64,000 bases of DNA. It comes from ZC4RG30 sp049841155 (GTDB lineage Bacteria; Pseudomonadota; Gammaproteobacteria; Steroidobacterales; Steroidobacteraceae). The position numbers were made by a program, and so were the translations under genes. Shown in pieces: positions 50,947 to 60,425 of this stretch (positions are counted from its first letter, which is position 1; the number at the start of each line of letters is the position of its first letter). The notes under the pieces are model-generated. The model saw only the letters and a list, made by a program, of their open reading frames with translations. It was not told where the DNA came from and ran no database searches. The DNA is taken from positions 186,001-250,000 of the forward strand of contig JASGHI010000004.1 in NCBI GenBank assembly GCA_049841155.1. The letters run 5' to 3'.

Positions 50947-52809
50947 ATGCCCCGATTTCGACCCACTCAATTCCTGCCATCTCTGCTGCTGTTGCTGCTG
51001 GGTCCGGGGCTGGCCCTGCAGGCCTGCAGCACAATGGGCAGCCGCGATGAGGGCAGGCAGGAGGACCCGGCCGAGGCCGGCGCCGCGCCGCTGTCCTTCG
51101 AGGTGAAGATCGAAAGCAGCGACCGGCGCATCGCGAGCCACCTGCGGCAGTACCTGGACATCCAGCGTTTCCGCAGCTTCCCGGATCTGCAGGCCGGCGA
51201 ACTGCGGCGCCTGATGGCCGAGGCCGAGTCCAATGCGCGCGATCTGCTGGCCGCGCTGGGGTATTTCCGGCCGCAGCTGGAGCTCAGCCTGGAGCAGCCC
51301 GAGAAGGCCGATGCGCCGCGCCGCATCGTGATCAAGGCCGAGCCCGGCGAGCAGGCCAGGGTGGCCAGTTACGATGTCCGTTTCGCCGAACCCATGGACA
51401 GTGATCCGCGCGCCGCCGCGCAGCGCGATGCCATCCGCGGGGGATGGATGCTGCGCGAGGACCGCCCCTTCACCCAGGAGGACTGGGATGCCGCCAAGAC
51501 CGGCGGGCTGCGCGCCCTGCAGCGCGAGCGTTATCCGGCTGCGCGCATCGCCGAAAGCCAGGCCCGGGTCAACGCCGACACCCTGCGCGCCGACCTGCAC
51601 ATCACCTACGACCCCGGCGCCCCATACCGTTTCGGCGCCCTGGAATTGCGCGGCGTGGAGCGCTACGACGCCGACGGCATCCGCAACATCGCGCGCATTC
51701 CCACCGGCAGCGACTACAGCGAAACCGCACTGCTGGATGCGCAGCAGCGGCTGGTGAACAGCGGCTATTTCGATGCCGCGTTCCTGATGCTGAATCCGGA
51801 CGAGGCCGAGCCGGATCACGCCACGGTGATCGCGCAGCTGCGCGAGGCGCAGTATCAGAAGGTGGTGTTCGGCCTGGGCTTCAGCACCGACACCGGGCCG
51901 CGCGTATCGGTGGACCACACGCACAACGAAATGTGGCCGCTGGGCTGGCGGGCGATCAACCAGTTTGCGCTGGGCACCAGCACGCAGCTGCTGGCCACCC
52001 GCTGGACGGCCATGCCTGTCTCCTCCGGCTGGGCCTGGTACACGGGCGCCGCCGTGGAGCGCTCCGACTACGGCGATTTCACGGCGCGCAGCGTGTCGCT
52101 GACGGGCGGACGCATGAAATCCGGCGAGCGCATCGACCGCCGCTACTACGTGCAATACGACCTCGGCACCACCGAAGGCAATGGCGCGCCGGGCGGCAGC
52201 TCCTCGATACTCGCCAACTACGCGTGGACGGGCCGTTACTTCGACGACCGGACCAATCCCAATGCGGGGCATGGCTTGGGGGCCGAGGCGGGCCTGGGTT
52301 TCACGCTGTCGCCGCATCAGGATCCCTTCCTGCGTTTCAGTGCGCGCGCGCTGCAGTTCTGGCCCTTCGGCGAACGCAACGAGGCGGGCAAGCGCAGCCG
52401 CCTGGCACTGCGGGCGGACCTGGGCGCGATCTACGCCGCGGCCGGCGTGAACATCCCCGTGCGGCTGCTGTTCCTCACCGGCGGCGATACCACGGTGCGG
52501 GGCTATGGCTACCAGGCCATCGGCACGCGGCTAGACGATGGCAGCGTCTACGGCGCCCGCTACATGGCCTCGGGCAGCGTGGAATGGCAGCGCCCGATCA
52601 AGCTGTTCGGCGATGCGGCGAGCTTCGAGCATGCCACCTTCGTCGATGTGGGCACGGCCACCGACACCCTCAGCCAGTACACGCTGTACACCGGAGTGGG
52701 CACCGGCCTGCGCTGGAGCAGCCCGGTCGGTCCCTTGCAGGTGGACATGGCCTACGGCATCCACGACCGGCAGTGGCGACTGCATCTGCGCATGGGCTTC
52801 CAGTTCTGA
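50947..52809 (+). CDS. tamA: Outer membrane translocation and assembly module barrel protein TamA
   Basis: TamA is a BamA-family outer membrane barrel working with TamB in assembly of surface proteins and lipid transport. The product is 620 residues: an export signal, three POTRA domains (to about 300; for example YRFGALELRGVERYDADGIR), then a 16-strand barrel with the lid motif FLTGGDTTVRGYGYQAIG and a final Phe (MGFQF). The signal ends LALQAC, so it could be lipidated, which is unusual. tamB starts 11 bases downstream, the expected pair. Confidence 0.9.
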   Translation: MPRFRPTQFLPSLLLLLLGPGLALQACSTMGSRDEGRQEDPAEAGAAPLSFEVKIESSDRRIASHLRQYLDIQRFRSFPDLQAGELRRLMAEAESNARDLLAALGYFRPQLELSLEQPEKADAPRRIVIKAEPGEQARVASYDVRFAEPMDSDPRAAAQRDAIRGGWMLREDRPFTQEDWDAAKTGGLRALQRERYPAARIAESQARVNADTLRADLHITYDPGAPYRFGALELRGVERYDADGIRNIARIPTGSDYSETALLDAQQRLVNSGYFDAAFLMLNPDEAEPDHATVIAQLREAQYQKVVFGLGFSTDTGPRVSVDHTHNEMWPLGWRAINQFALGTSTQLLATRWTAMPVSSGWAWYTGAAVERSDYGDFTARSVSLTGGRMKSGERIDRRYYVQYDLGTTEGNGAPGGSSSILANYAWTGRYFDDRTNPNAGHGLGAEAGLGFTLSPHQDPFLRFSARALQFWPFGERNEAGKRSRLALRADLGAIYAAAGVNIPVRLLFLTGGDTTVRGYGYQAIGTRLDDGSVYGARYMASGSVEWQRPIKLFGDAASFEHATFVDVGTATDTLSQYTLYTGVGTGLRWSSPVGPLQVDMAYGIHDRQWRLHLRMGFQF

Positions 52810-52820
52810 GGCGCGGGAAG

Positions 52821-55800
52821 ATGGATCAGGCTGCCACCGATACGCCTTCCGCTCCACCGCCCCGCCGGCGGCGCCTGCTGCGCTGGCTGCTGGCGGCACC
52901 CGTCCTGCTGCTGGTGCTGCTCGCGGGCATGGTGTGGTGGGCGTCTACCGACAGTTCGCTGCCGCGCGTGCTGCAGCTGGCGCAGCGCCTGCTGCCGCAG
53001 GAACAGCAGCTTGAATTCAGCGACGCCAGCGGATCGATCACCGGCGGCGGCCGCATCGGCCACCTGCGATGGCGCAGTGCCGGCATCGAACTCACCCTGG
53101 AGGATCTGCGGCTGGAGTGGTCGCCGAGCCGCCTGGTGGACCACCTGCTGTATGTGCGCAGGCTGCACGCCCGCAATGTGCGCCTGCGGCTGACGCCGCA
53201 GCCCCAGAAGCCGGATGCCGCACCCTTCAGGATGCCGGAAGAAGTGTCGCTGCCCTTGCGTGTGAGGCTGCCCCTGGCCGTCACGCGGCTGCAGGTGGAT
53301 ACCGTGGATGCGGCCGGCGTTGCCAGCACGCAGGTCATCGACGGCATCGCCGCCGGCTATGCCTACGACGGCCGGCAGCATGCGCTGCGCCTGCAGAGCC
53401 TGCGCCATGGCCAGAGCAGCGTGCAGGCGGACCTGCTGCTGCATGCCACGGACCTTGCCGTGACAGGCCGGGTCGATGCCGCGCTGCGCAATCTCGTGGC
53501 CGAAGCACCGCTTGCGATGCGGGCACAGCTGGCGCTGAGCGGCAGCCTCGCGGGCGGCGATGCGGCAAGCCTCGATGTGCAGCTCGACCTGCGCGAGCAG
53601 GAGCGTGAGCCTGCGGCGCGGTTGCACGCCGAAGCGGCATTGCACCCCTGGCGTGCACAACCATTGCAGCAGCTCGTGCTCGAGGCCGAGGCGCTGGATG
53701 CGCATGTCTTCCAGGCCGCGGCGCCCGTCACCGCCTTCGCCGGCCGGGCCAGCGTCCAGCCGGTGGCAGGTTCGCCCGCTGCCTGGGACATATCGCTGGA
53801 TTTCACCAATGCCGCACCGGGTCCGCTGGATCACGGCCGTCTGCCGCTGGAGCGGCTGCTGGCCGATGGGCGCGTCACGCCACAGCGCTGGCGCGCCGAA
53901 AACCTGAGCTTGCAGCTCGGCGGGGGCGAGGCGCATCTGCAGGGCGAATTCAATCCCGAAGCGCAGTCGCTGGAAGTGCGCGGCGAGCTGCAGCGTCTGC
54001 CGCTGCAACAGATCCACGGGCAGCTGGCCGCCAGCGCCGCCGCGACGCTGTCGGGGACGCTCGCTGCACACGGCGACCTGCGCCGCGGTGTGGCCTTCGA
54101 TGCCGACATCGCGGGCTACACGCCGGGCGGCGCGCCGGCGCGCGGCGCGTGGGAAATCCGCGCCATCAAGGCCGGCGGCACATGGTCGCCATCGCGGCTC
54201 GCGCTGGACAGTGTGCACGTGGATGCGCTGGGCGCGAGGATCGATGGCAGTGGCATCGAAGCCGCGCTGCCGGCACTGGACTCGATCAAGGGGCAGGTGA
54301 AGGCTGTGGCGCCCGGTCTGGCGCTGGCTGCGGATGCGCGCATGCAGGCGCGCACCGGCGACGGGAGCCTGTCGCTGCAGCTGGCATCGGCGCAGCAGCT
54401 GATGGCCTGGCTGCGCGGCCTGCCCGCGATCGGTGAGCACCTGCCGGATCTGCAGGCTCGCGGCAGCGCCACTCTGCGCGCCGACTGGCAGGGCGGCTGG
54501 CAGCAATGGCGGGATGGCCTGGAGAATCCCGGCGCCCATGCGCCATTGCATGCCGCGGTCAGTGCGCAATTGCAGTCGCTGTACCTCGAGCTGCCGGCCG
54601 CGGCCGGCGAGCCTCCCGCCACCTTCGGTGCGCAGCACCTCGAGCTGCGGCTGCAGGGCAACCCCGCCGCCGCGGAGCTGGCCATCGAAGGCGATCTGGA
54701 TGCCAGGGATGCCCGCGCCGTGCTCGATGCGCAGCTGCGGATGAGGCAGACCGCGGCCAATGCCGCTGCGCCGCAGTGGAATGTCGAGGTCGCGCGGCTC
54801 GCATCTTCCGTGACGCTTCCCGGTCAGCCCGAGCCGTGGCAGTTGCAGGTGAACGAAGGACTGCAGATCACCGCGCGCACCGGCGGGATTCTGGAAATAG
54901 GCGCCAGTGCCGGCGAAGCCACGCTGACTCCGCCGCGCAGCGTTTCGCCTGCAGGCGATGCGCTGCGGCTGGCGTGGCAGCCCCTGCAGTGGCAACGTGC
55001 CGCCGATGGCGCGTCGCGGCTCAGCAGCAGCGGCACGGTGAGCGGCCTGCGTCCGGGGTGGCTGGATGCGCTGCTCGCGCCGCTGGGCAGTGCGCCGCTT
55101 GCCGAGGCGGGGCTGTACACCGATCTGGTGGTCAACGGCGGATGGGACGTGCGCCTGGCCGACAGCCTGGACGTGCGCGCGCACCTGCAGCGCGACAGCG
55201 GCGACCTGTGGCTGGGCCAGCCCGATATCGATTCCGCCGCGGACAATTCGGCGGACAAGACGGCGCAAAGCGCCGAGCGCGTGCGCCGCGAAGGCGTGGC
55301 CGCCGGCATCCGCACGCTGGAAGTGAAGGCGCAGTCCGAAGGCAATGCCGTGACGCTGTCCCTGGACTGGAACACCGAGCGCGCCGGGCAGATCACCGCC
55401 AATGTGCGCACCACCCTGGCGCGGCAGGCAGGTGGCTGGACGCTGCCGGATGCCGCACCGCTGTCCGGCACCCTGCAGGCGCGGCTGCAGGACCTGGGCG
55501 TGTGGGGCTTCCTTGCGCCGCCGGGCTGGCGTGTGCAGGGTGCGCTGCAGGCCGATGTCGCCATTGCGGGCACCGTGCAGTCGCCGCAGCTGCAGGGCAG
55601 CATCGACGCCGATGGTCTCAACATCCGCTCGGTGCTCGACGGTGTGGACCTGCATGATGGCCTGCTGCGCGCCACGCTGCAGGGCAGCCGGCTGCAGGTG
55701 TCCGAACTGACGCTGCAGGGAGGCACTGGCAGCCGCGCCCATGTGCGCGGCCTCAGCGGCAACCGCACACCGCCACCCACGGAGCGCGGCCGCATGACGG

Positions 55801-56807
55801 CCAGCGGCAGCATCGACTGGAGCGGCGCGGCCAGTGCCGAGCCGGATGATTCCGGCATTGCGCTGGATTTCACCACGCGCCTGCAGAAGATGCAGGTGCT
55901 GGTGCGCAATGACCGCCAGCTGAGCCTGAGCGGCGATCTCGCGGCCAGCCTGCAGCAGGGCAGGCTGAAGGTGCGCGGTGACCTTGCCGTGGACCGTGCA
56001 GCCATCATGCTGCCGGAGGCGGGCGCGCCTACGCTCGGTGATGACGTCGTCGTGGTGCACGACGCCGATCTGCAGCCGGGCGCTGCGACGGCGCCGCAGG
56101 CGCATGCCGAGCTGCAGACCGCAAAGCCCATGGATCTTGCGATCAAGCTGGACCTGGGGCGTGACCTCGCGCTGCAGGGCTATGGCATCACCACGCGCCT
56201 GGAAGGCGAGCTGACCGTGAGCAGCGCCACCGGCGGTGCCGATCCCTTCCGCATCGTGGGTGAAGTGCGCACCGACGAAGGCCGCTTCCGCGCCTGGGGG
56301 CAGGCGCTGAACGTGGAGACCGGTGTGGTGCTGTTCAACGGCCCCTACTCGAACCCGTCGTTGAACCTGCTGGCCATCCGCCCCGAGATCGCCGTGCGCG
56401 CGGGCGTGCGCGTCACCGGCACCCTGGACGCGCCGCGCGTGCTGCTGTACTCGGAGCCGGACATGCCCGAATCCGAAAAGCTCTCTTGGGTGGTGCTGGG
56501 CCGCGCTGCGGCCAGCAATGGCGCCGAGGGCGCCTCCATGCAGCAGGCCGCGCTGGGCCTGCTGGCCGGCAGCGTGGGCAGCAGCCTTGCCGGCGGCCTG
56601 GGCCTCGACGAGCTGGGCGTGAGCGAGTCGGGCGTGTCGGTCGGCAAGCGCATTTCCGACCAGCTCTATGTGACCTACCAGGCGGGCCTGTCCGGCGCCA
56701 CGAGCACGTTCTACATCTTCTACGACATCACCCGGCGCTTCACGGCGCGCGGCCAGACCGGCAAGGCCAGCGCCCTGGACCTCATCTATACCATCACCTA
56801 CGACTAG
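52821..56807 (+). CDS. tamB: Translocation and assembly module protein TamB (AsmA-like, DUF490)
   Basis: The product is 1328 residues. One membrane anchor is at about 22-46 (LRWLLAAPVLLLVLLAGMVW). A very long beta-rich periplasmic taco-shaped region follows, and a carboxy-terminal DUF490 domain with VGEVRTDEGRFRAWGQALNV, VLFNGPYSNPSLNLLAIRP, VLLYSEPDMPESEKLSWVVL and a final RFTARGQTGKASALDLIYTI. TamB spans the periplasm and binds TamA; the family is now thought to carry phospholipids to the outer membrane. GGGAAG lies just before the ATG. Confidence 0.95.
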   Translation: MDQAATDTPSAPPPRRRRLLRWLLAAPVLLLVLLAGMVWWASTDSSLPRVLQLAQRLLPQEQQLEFSDASGSITGGGRIGHLRWRSAGIELTLEDLRLEWSPSRLVDHLLYVRRLHARNVRLRLTPQPQKPDAAPFRMPEEVSLPLRVRLPLAVTRLQVDTVDAAGVASTQVIDGIAAGYAYDGRQHALRLQSLRHGQSSVQADLLLHATDLAVTGRVDAALRNLVAEAPLAMRAQLALSGSLAGGDAASLDVQLDLREQEREPAARLHAEAALHPWRAQPLQQLVLEAEALDAHVFQAAAPVTAFAGRASVQPVAGSPAAWDISLDFTNAAPGPLDHGRLPLERLLADGRVTPQRWRAENLSLQLGGGEAHLQGEFNPEAQSLEVRGELQRLPLQQIHGQLAASAAATLSGTLAAHGDLRRGVAFDADIAGYTPGGAPARGAWEIRAIKAGGTWSPSRLALDSVHVDALGARIDGSGIEAALPALDSIKGQVKAVAPGLALAADARMQARTGDGSLSLQLASAQQLMAWLRGLPAIGEHLPDLQARGSATLRADWQGGWQQWRDGLENPGAHAPLHAAVSAQLQSLYLELPAAAGEPPATFGAQHLELRLQGNPAAAELAIEGDLDARDARAVLDAQLRMRQTAANAAAPQWNVEVARLASSVTLPGQPEPWQLQVNEGLQITARTGGILEIGASAGEATLTPPRSVSPAGDALRLAWQPLQWQRAADGASRLSSSGTVSGLRPGWLDALLAPLGSAPLAEAGLYTDLVVNGGWDVRLADSLDVRAHLQRDSGDLWLGQPDIDSAADNSADKTAQSAERVRREGVAAGIRTLEVKAQSEGNAVTLSLDWNTERAGQITANVRTTLARQAGGWTLPDAAPLSGTLQARLQDLGVWGFLAPPGWRVQGALQADVAIAGTVQSPQLQGSIDADGLNIRSVLDGVDLHDGLLRATLQGSRLQVSELTLQGGTGSRAHVRGLSGNRTPPPTERGRMTASGSIDWSGAASAEPDDSGIALDFTTRLQKMQVLVRNDRQLSLSGDLAASLQQGRLKVRGDLAVDRAAIMLPEAGAPTLGDDVVVVHDADLQPGAATAPQAHAELQTAKPMDLAIKLDLGRDLALQGYGITTRLEGELTVSSATGGADPFRIVGEVRTDEGRFRAWGQALNVETGVVLFNGPYSNPSLNLLAIRPEIAVRAGVRVTGTLDAPRVLLYSEPDMPESEKLSWVVLGRAAASNGAEGASMQQAALGLLAGSVGSSLAGGLGLDELGVSESGVSVGKRISDQLYVTYQAGLSGATSTFYIFYDITRRFTARGQTGKASALDLIYTITYD

Positions 56808-56856
56808 CTGCGGTTCTCCCCGGGAATCCGTGCTGCGCCGTGCGCGCGCCTCGTGC

Positions 56857-56920
56857 TTGCTTTGTCCCTGTATTTATGAACATATTAATATTAAGAAATT
56901 CCGGAATCGGGGGATTCACC
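56857..56920 (+). promoter_or_regulatory. AT-rich control region before the DUF6152-like gene
   Basis: A short AT-rich island in GC-rich surroundings contains the palindromes TTAATATTAA (56884-56893) and ATTCCGGAAT (56898-56907). TTGCTT and CATATT make a weak -35/-10 pair. The GGGGGA ribosome binding site follows. The palindromes may be operator half sites; no regulator is known. Confidence 0.35.
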
Positions 56921-57307
56921 GTGAAGCGCGTGACATCGATGATATTGCTGGCGGGCATCCTGGCCCTGTCCGCGGCGCCGCAGTCATATGGGCATCACTC
57001 CTTCGCGATGTTCGACCAGACCAAACAGGTGACCATCGAGGGCGTCGTCAAGGAATTCCAGTTCACCAATCCGCATTCGTGGATACAGCTGACGGTGGTG
57101 CCCGGCAAAGGGGCCGAACCGGAGCTGTGGCTCATCGAGGCGCTGAGCCCGAATGTGCTGATGCGCAGTGGCTGGAAGCGCAATACATTGAAGCCCGGCG
57201 ACAAGATCAGCGTGCTGATCAATCCGCTGCGTGACGGCAAGAAGGGCGGCAACCTGATCCTGGTGACGCTTGCCGATGGAACCACGTTGGGAGGCGGCGC
57301 CGCCTGA
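56921..57307 (+). CDS. Periplasmic DUF6152-like protein
   Basis: The product is 128 residues. A signal peptide (VKRVTSMILLAGILALSAAP) ends before HHSFAMFD; a mature amino terminus starting near HHSFAxFD, followed by KQVTIEGVVKEFQFTNPHSW, is the hallmark I associate with DUF6152. It should be a small beta-barrel, OB-like domain. The paired His next to the cleavage site could bind a metal. The GTG start follows GGGGGA; an ATG 45 bases upstream is possible. It is followed 21 bases later by another exported protein. Confidence 0.75.
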   Translation: MKRVTSMILLAGILALSAAPQSYGHHSFAMFDQTKQVTIEGVVKEFQFTNPHSWIQLTVVPGKGAEPELWLIEALSPNVLMRSGWKRNTLKPGDKISVLINPLRDGKKGGNLILVTLADGTTLGGGAA

Positions 57308-57328
57308 GGCGTCCGGAGGCTCGAAGCG

Positions 57329-58150
57329 ATGAAAGCAGGCGTCCTTGCTGCGTGGGTGCTGTCCCTGTCCACGCTGATCGCCGGCAATGCGTCCGCGGCG
57401 GCTGCGCCGGAGAAGCCGGCATTGCCGCAACCAGCGCGGCTGGCTGACGGCAAGCCGAACCTGACGGGATTCTGGACTCCCGTCGGCGGCCTGATGGAGC
57501 GCAATTTCGGGCCGGGCGCCGTTGCGGGCCCGCCGCGGAGCACCAATGGCACACAGGTCCCGGCCAGCCGTCATCCGCCGCTGAAGTCGCCCTACAAGGA
57601 AAAGTACGAGACCGTGCGGGAAGCCTCCGCGCGTGGCCAGGTGCTTTACGATCCCACGGCGCTGTGCCTGCCGCCGGGCATGCCCCGGATGATGAGCGCC
57701 ATCTACGGGATGGAAATCCTGCAGACCCCGGGCCAGATCACCATCACCGGGGAATGGCAGGCTGCTCAAAGGCGCATCTGGCTGGACGGCCGCAAGCAGG
57801 TGGACCTGGACGAAGTGCTTCCCGCCTACGCCGGATACTCGGTCGGCCGCTGGGAGGGCGACACGCTGGTGGTGGATACCATCGGCGTCCGGGACGATGT
57901 GCTGATCGAGCAGTCCGGCCTGCCGATCAGCGACGCGCTGCGGCTCACGGAGCGGATTCAGCTCAGCAAGGATGAGCCGGGGATTCTCGTGGACGAGATC
58001 ACCATCGACGATCCGAAGGTGTTCACCGAGCCGTGGACCAGGACGTTCCGCTACCGCTACCGCCCGGAGCTGAACATCCAGGAATACGTGTGCCTGGAGA
58101 ACAACCGCAACGTGGATTCGAACGGGGCGCCGGTCTTCGATCAGCAGTGA
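57329..58150 (+). CDS. Exported protein of an uncharacterised family (GRWEGDTLVVDT motif)
   Basis: The product is 273 residues with a signal peptide ending near ASAAAAP. Conserved-looking blocks are LADGKPNLTGFWTP, LCLPPGMPRMMSAIYGMEIL, RRIWLDGRKQ, YSVGRWEGDTLVVDTIG and FTEPWTRTFRYRYRPELNIQEYVCLENNRN. I recognise this as a large family in environmental Proteobacteria and Acidobacteria without known function, often beside DUF6152 genes. Two cysteines (in LCLPPG and VCLENN) may pair. It overlaps the end of the convergent pyrK-like gene by ten bases. Confidence 0.75.
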   Translation: MKAGVLAAWVLSLSTLIAGNASAAAAPEKPALPQPARLADGKPNLTGFWTPVGGLMERNFGPGAVAGPPRSTNGTQVPASRHPPLKSPYKEKYETVREASARGQVLYDPTALCLPPGMPRMMSAIYGMEILQTPGQITITGEWQAAQRRIWLDGRKQVDLDEVLPAYAGYSVGRWEGDTLVVDTIGVRDDVLIEQSGLPISDALRLTERIQLSKDEPGILVDEITIDDPKVFTEPWTRTFRYRYRPELNIQEYVCLENNRNVDSNGAPVFDQQ

Positions 58151-59031
58151 GCGAACACGTCCCGCGCGTCGAACACCGGGCCGTCCACGCACACCCGTTT
58201 CATGGCAGGGCCTGAGGGCCCCTGCACTTCGACCGCGCAGCCGGCGCAGCCGCCGACGGCGCAGGCCATGAACTCCTCCAGCGAGACCTGGCAGGGCAGA
58301 TCGAACTCGCGCGCCAGCTGCGCCACGGCCTTGAGCATGGGTGTGGGGCCGCAGCTGAAGATCATGACCTCGGCAAGCAGCGCAGGCGGAAGCTGCGCCA
58401 GCCACAGCCGCGCAAGGTCCGTCACATAGCCATCGTGGCAGCCGGGAAAACCGGACTTGCTGGTCAGGCGGCTCGGCACGCCCCATTCATCCAGCAATGG
58501 CATGGCGGCGATCACACCATCGGGCATGCCGGGCACGATGATGGTCGAAGGCCGCGCCGTGAACGGAAAAGGCAGCTCCGAGCCCAGGATGGCGAAGGGC
58601 TTGAAGCCTTCGGCCTGCCGGTCGCGCAGCGTTTCGGCAAGGAACACCATGGGCGGAATGCCCACGCCGCCGCCGATGAGCAGCGCGCGCGGCCGCGCCG
58701 CATCGGGGCGGAAGCCCTGGCCGATGGGCCCGAGAAGGTTCACGGTATCGCCCACGCGCCGCGCGGCCAGTGCCCTCAGGCCCTCGCCGTGGATCTTGTA
58801 CAGCAGTTCGATCCAGCCCGCCTGCGGTTCGGCGCGCATGATGGACAGCGGCCGGCGCATGGGAATGGAAGCATCCACCGTCAGGTGCACGAAGCTGCCG
58901 GCGGTGGCGCGCGCGGCCGTTTCCGGCGCCGCCAGGCGCATCACGTACTGGTGGCCGGCAAAGGGCTGGTGCGCGAGCACGCGCGCATCCTCGACGAAGA
59001 TGGTGCCGCGGTGGGCGCGTTCGCTGCTCAT
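58141..59031 (-). CDS. pyrK: PyrK-like dihydroorotate dehydrogenase electron transfer subunit
   Basis: The product is 296 residues: an FAD-binding barrel (MRRPLSIMRAEP, the RxxS-type flavin motif), an NAD-binding domain (ALLIGGGVGIPPMVFLAETL) and a carboxy-terminal [2Fe-2S] site, Cys-x4-Cys-x2-Cys in ACAVGGCAGCAV with a further Cys in RVCVDG. This is the PyrK layout, passing electrons between a class 1B PyrD and NAD. The start overlaps the pyrB stop (ATGA). No pyrD is in the window. A related flavin/iron-sulfur reductase with a different partner cannot be excluded. Confidence 0.82.
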   Translation of the reverse strand: MSSERAHRGTIFVEDARVLAHQPFAGHQYVMRLAAPETAARATAGSFVHLTVDASIPMRRPLSIMRAEPQAGWIELLYKIHGEGLRALAARRVGDTVNLLGPIGQGFRPDAARPRALLIGGGVGIPPMVFLAETLRDRQAEGFKPFAILGSELPFPFTARPSTIIVPGMPDGVIAAMPLLDEWGVPSRLTSKSGFPGCHDGYVTDLARLWLAQLPPALLAEVMIFSCGPTPMLKAVAQLAREFDLPCQVSLEEFMACAVGGCAGCAVEVQGPSGPAMKRVCVDGPVFDARDVFAHC

Positions 59032-59969
59032 GTCGCGATGGTCTCGAGCACCGCCATGCGCACGGCAACGCCGTTGGCCACCTGCGCGCGGATCACCGAT
59101 TGCGGGCCATCGGCCACGGCCGATTCGATCTCCACGCCGCGGTTCATGGGCTGGGGGTGCATCACGATGGCGTCGGGTTTGGCAAGACGCAGGCGCTCGC
59201 GGGTGAGCCCGTACTCCAGGAAGTAGTCCGCGCCGGCGGGAATCGCGGCATCGGCGAAGCGCTCGCGCTGGATGCGCAGCATCATCACCACGTCGCAGCC
59301 GGCGATGCCGCGGGCGATGTCGGTCTCGCGCACGGCGCCTGCAAACTCGTCCTCGCCGGGCATCAGCGAGGGCGGGGCCACGAGCCGCAGGTCGCGCGTG
59401 CCCAGCAGGCTGAAGGCCTGCCAGGCCGAGCGCGCCACGCGCGAATGCCGGATGTCGCCGACTATGGCGATGGCGAGCCCGTCGCAGCGGCGCTTGTGCT
59501 GCAGTACGGTGAGGGCATCGAGCAGCCCTTGCGTGGGATGCGACACATGCGCCTCGCCCGCCGACAGCACGCTCACATGCGGCGCCACGTTCGCGGCCAC
59601 CAGTGCCGGCACGCCCACTTCGGCGTCGCGCAGCACGAACACGTCCACGTGCAGCGATTCGAGCGTGAATACGGTGTCCAGGATGCTCTCGCCCTTCACG
59701 CGCGAGGACAGCTGCACCTCGAGGTTGACCACCTCGGCGCCCAGCCGCTTCGCGGCCAGTTCGAAGGACACGCGGGTGCGCGTGGAAGGTTCGGTGAACA
59801 TGTTCGCGACGGTGCGGCCGGTCAGCGCATCGCTGCGCGGTGCGCGCTCGCCGGGCCGGCGCACATAGTGCTGCGCGCGTTCGAGCAGGGTTTCGATCTC
59901 GGGGCGCGTGAGCCCATCCAGGGTGAGCAGGTGCCTGAGGCTGCCGTCCGGGCGCCGTTGTGGGTTCAT
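59028..59969 (-). CDS. pyrB: Aspartate carbamoyltransferase catalytic subunit
   Basis: PyrB condenses carbamoyl phosphate and aspartate in pyrimidine synthesis. The product is 313 residues with the carbamoyl-phosphate motif EPSTRTRVSFELA, SSRVKGESILDT, HVSHPTQGLLDALT and IVMHPQPMNRGVEI. In Pseudomonas the neighbours are pyrR upstream and an inactive pyrC-like subunit downstream; here pyrR is missing and the downstream gene is PyrK-like. The ATG is in line with the family. Confidence 0.95.
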   Translation of the reverse strand: MNPQRRPDGSLRHLLTLDGLTRPEIETLLERAQHYVRRPGERAPRSDALTGRTVANMFTEPSTRTRVSFELAAKRLGAEVVNLEVQLSSRVKGESILDTVFTLESLHVDVFVLRDAEVGVPALVAANVAPHVSVLSAGEAHVSHPTQGLLDALTVLQHKRRCDGLAIAIVGDIRHSRVARSAWQAFSLLGTRDLRLVAPPSLMPGEDEFAGAVRETDIARGIAGCDVVMMLRIQRERFADAAIPAGADYFLEYGLTRERLRLAKPDAIVMHPQPMNRGVEIESAVADGPQSVIRAQVANGVAVRMAVLETIAT

Positions 59970-59981
59970 CGGGTTCTCGTC

Positions 59982-60425
59982 TCAGTCGTTCTGTGCCAGC
60001 CAGCTGTCGAGGAAGATCGCCGCGGCGGCGCTGTCGATGTCTTCCTTGCGCACCGCCCGCCGGCGCGTGCCGGCCGCGCGCTGTTCGCGCAGGCGGCTTG
60101 CCGCTTCGGTGGAGGAGTAGCGCTCGTCCACCCGCTCGACCTGCAGCCGGTAGCGCTGCGCCAGCGAAGCGGCGAAGGCAGTGGCAGCGGGGGCGAGGCG
60201 GGCGGGGGTACCGTCGTCATTATAAGGCGTTCCCACCACCAGCAGGGCGGGCGCGTGCGCGGCGAGCTCGCGGTCGATGGCGGCCCAGTCCGGGCCGGCA
60301 TCGTGCATTGCGACGGTGCGCAGCGGGCGCGCGCTGCGCGTCAGCGTGTCGCCGGCGGCGATGCCGATGCGCCGCAGGCCGAAGTCGAAGGCCAGCACGA
60401 CGCGCGGCCGCCGCGTCTCAGGCAT
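59982..60425 (-). CDS. ruvX: Holliday junction resolvase-like protein RuvX (YqgF)
   Basis: The product is 147 residues with an RNase-H-like fold. Catalytic Asp14 is in VLAFDFGLRRIGIA, the middle Glu in VDERYSSTEA and the last Asp in KEDIDSAAAAIFLDSWL. The family acts in pre-16S rRNA end processing and resembles RuvC. It overlaps yqgE upstream by eight bases and is followed by pyrB 12 bases later. Confidence 0.94.
   Translation of the reverse strand: MPETRRPRVVLAFDFGLRRIGIAAGDTLTRSARPLRTVAMHDAGPDWAAIDRELAAHAPALLVVGTPYNDDGTPARLAPAATAFAASLAQRYRLQVERVDERYSSTEAASRLREQRAAGTRRRAVRKEDIDSAAAAIFLDSWLAQND

Noticed and set aside
52752..56105. Antisense open frame of more than 1100 codons opposite tamB
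   Set aside because: It lies wholly inside tamB, has no recognisable domain and no ribosome binding site; tamB has clear anchor and DUF490 features.
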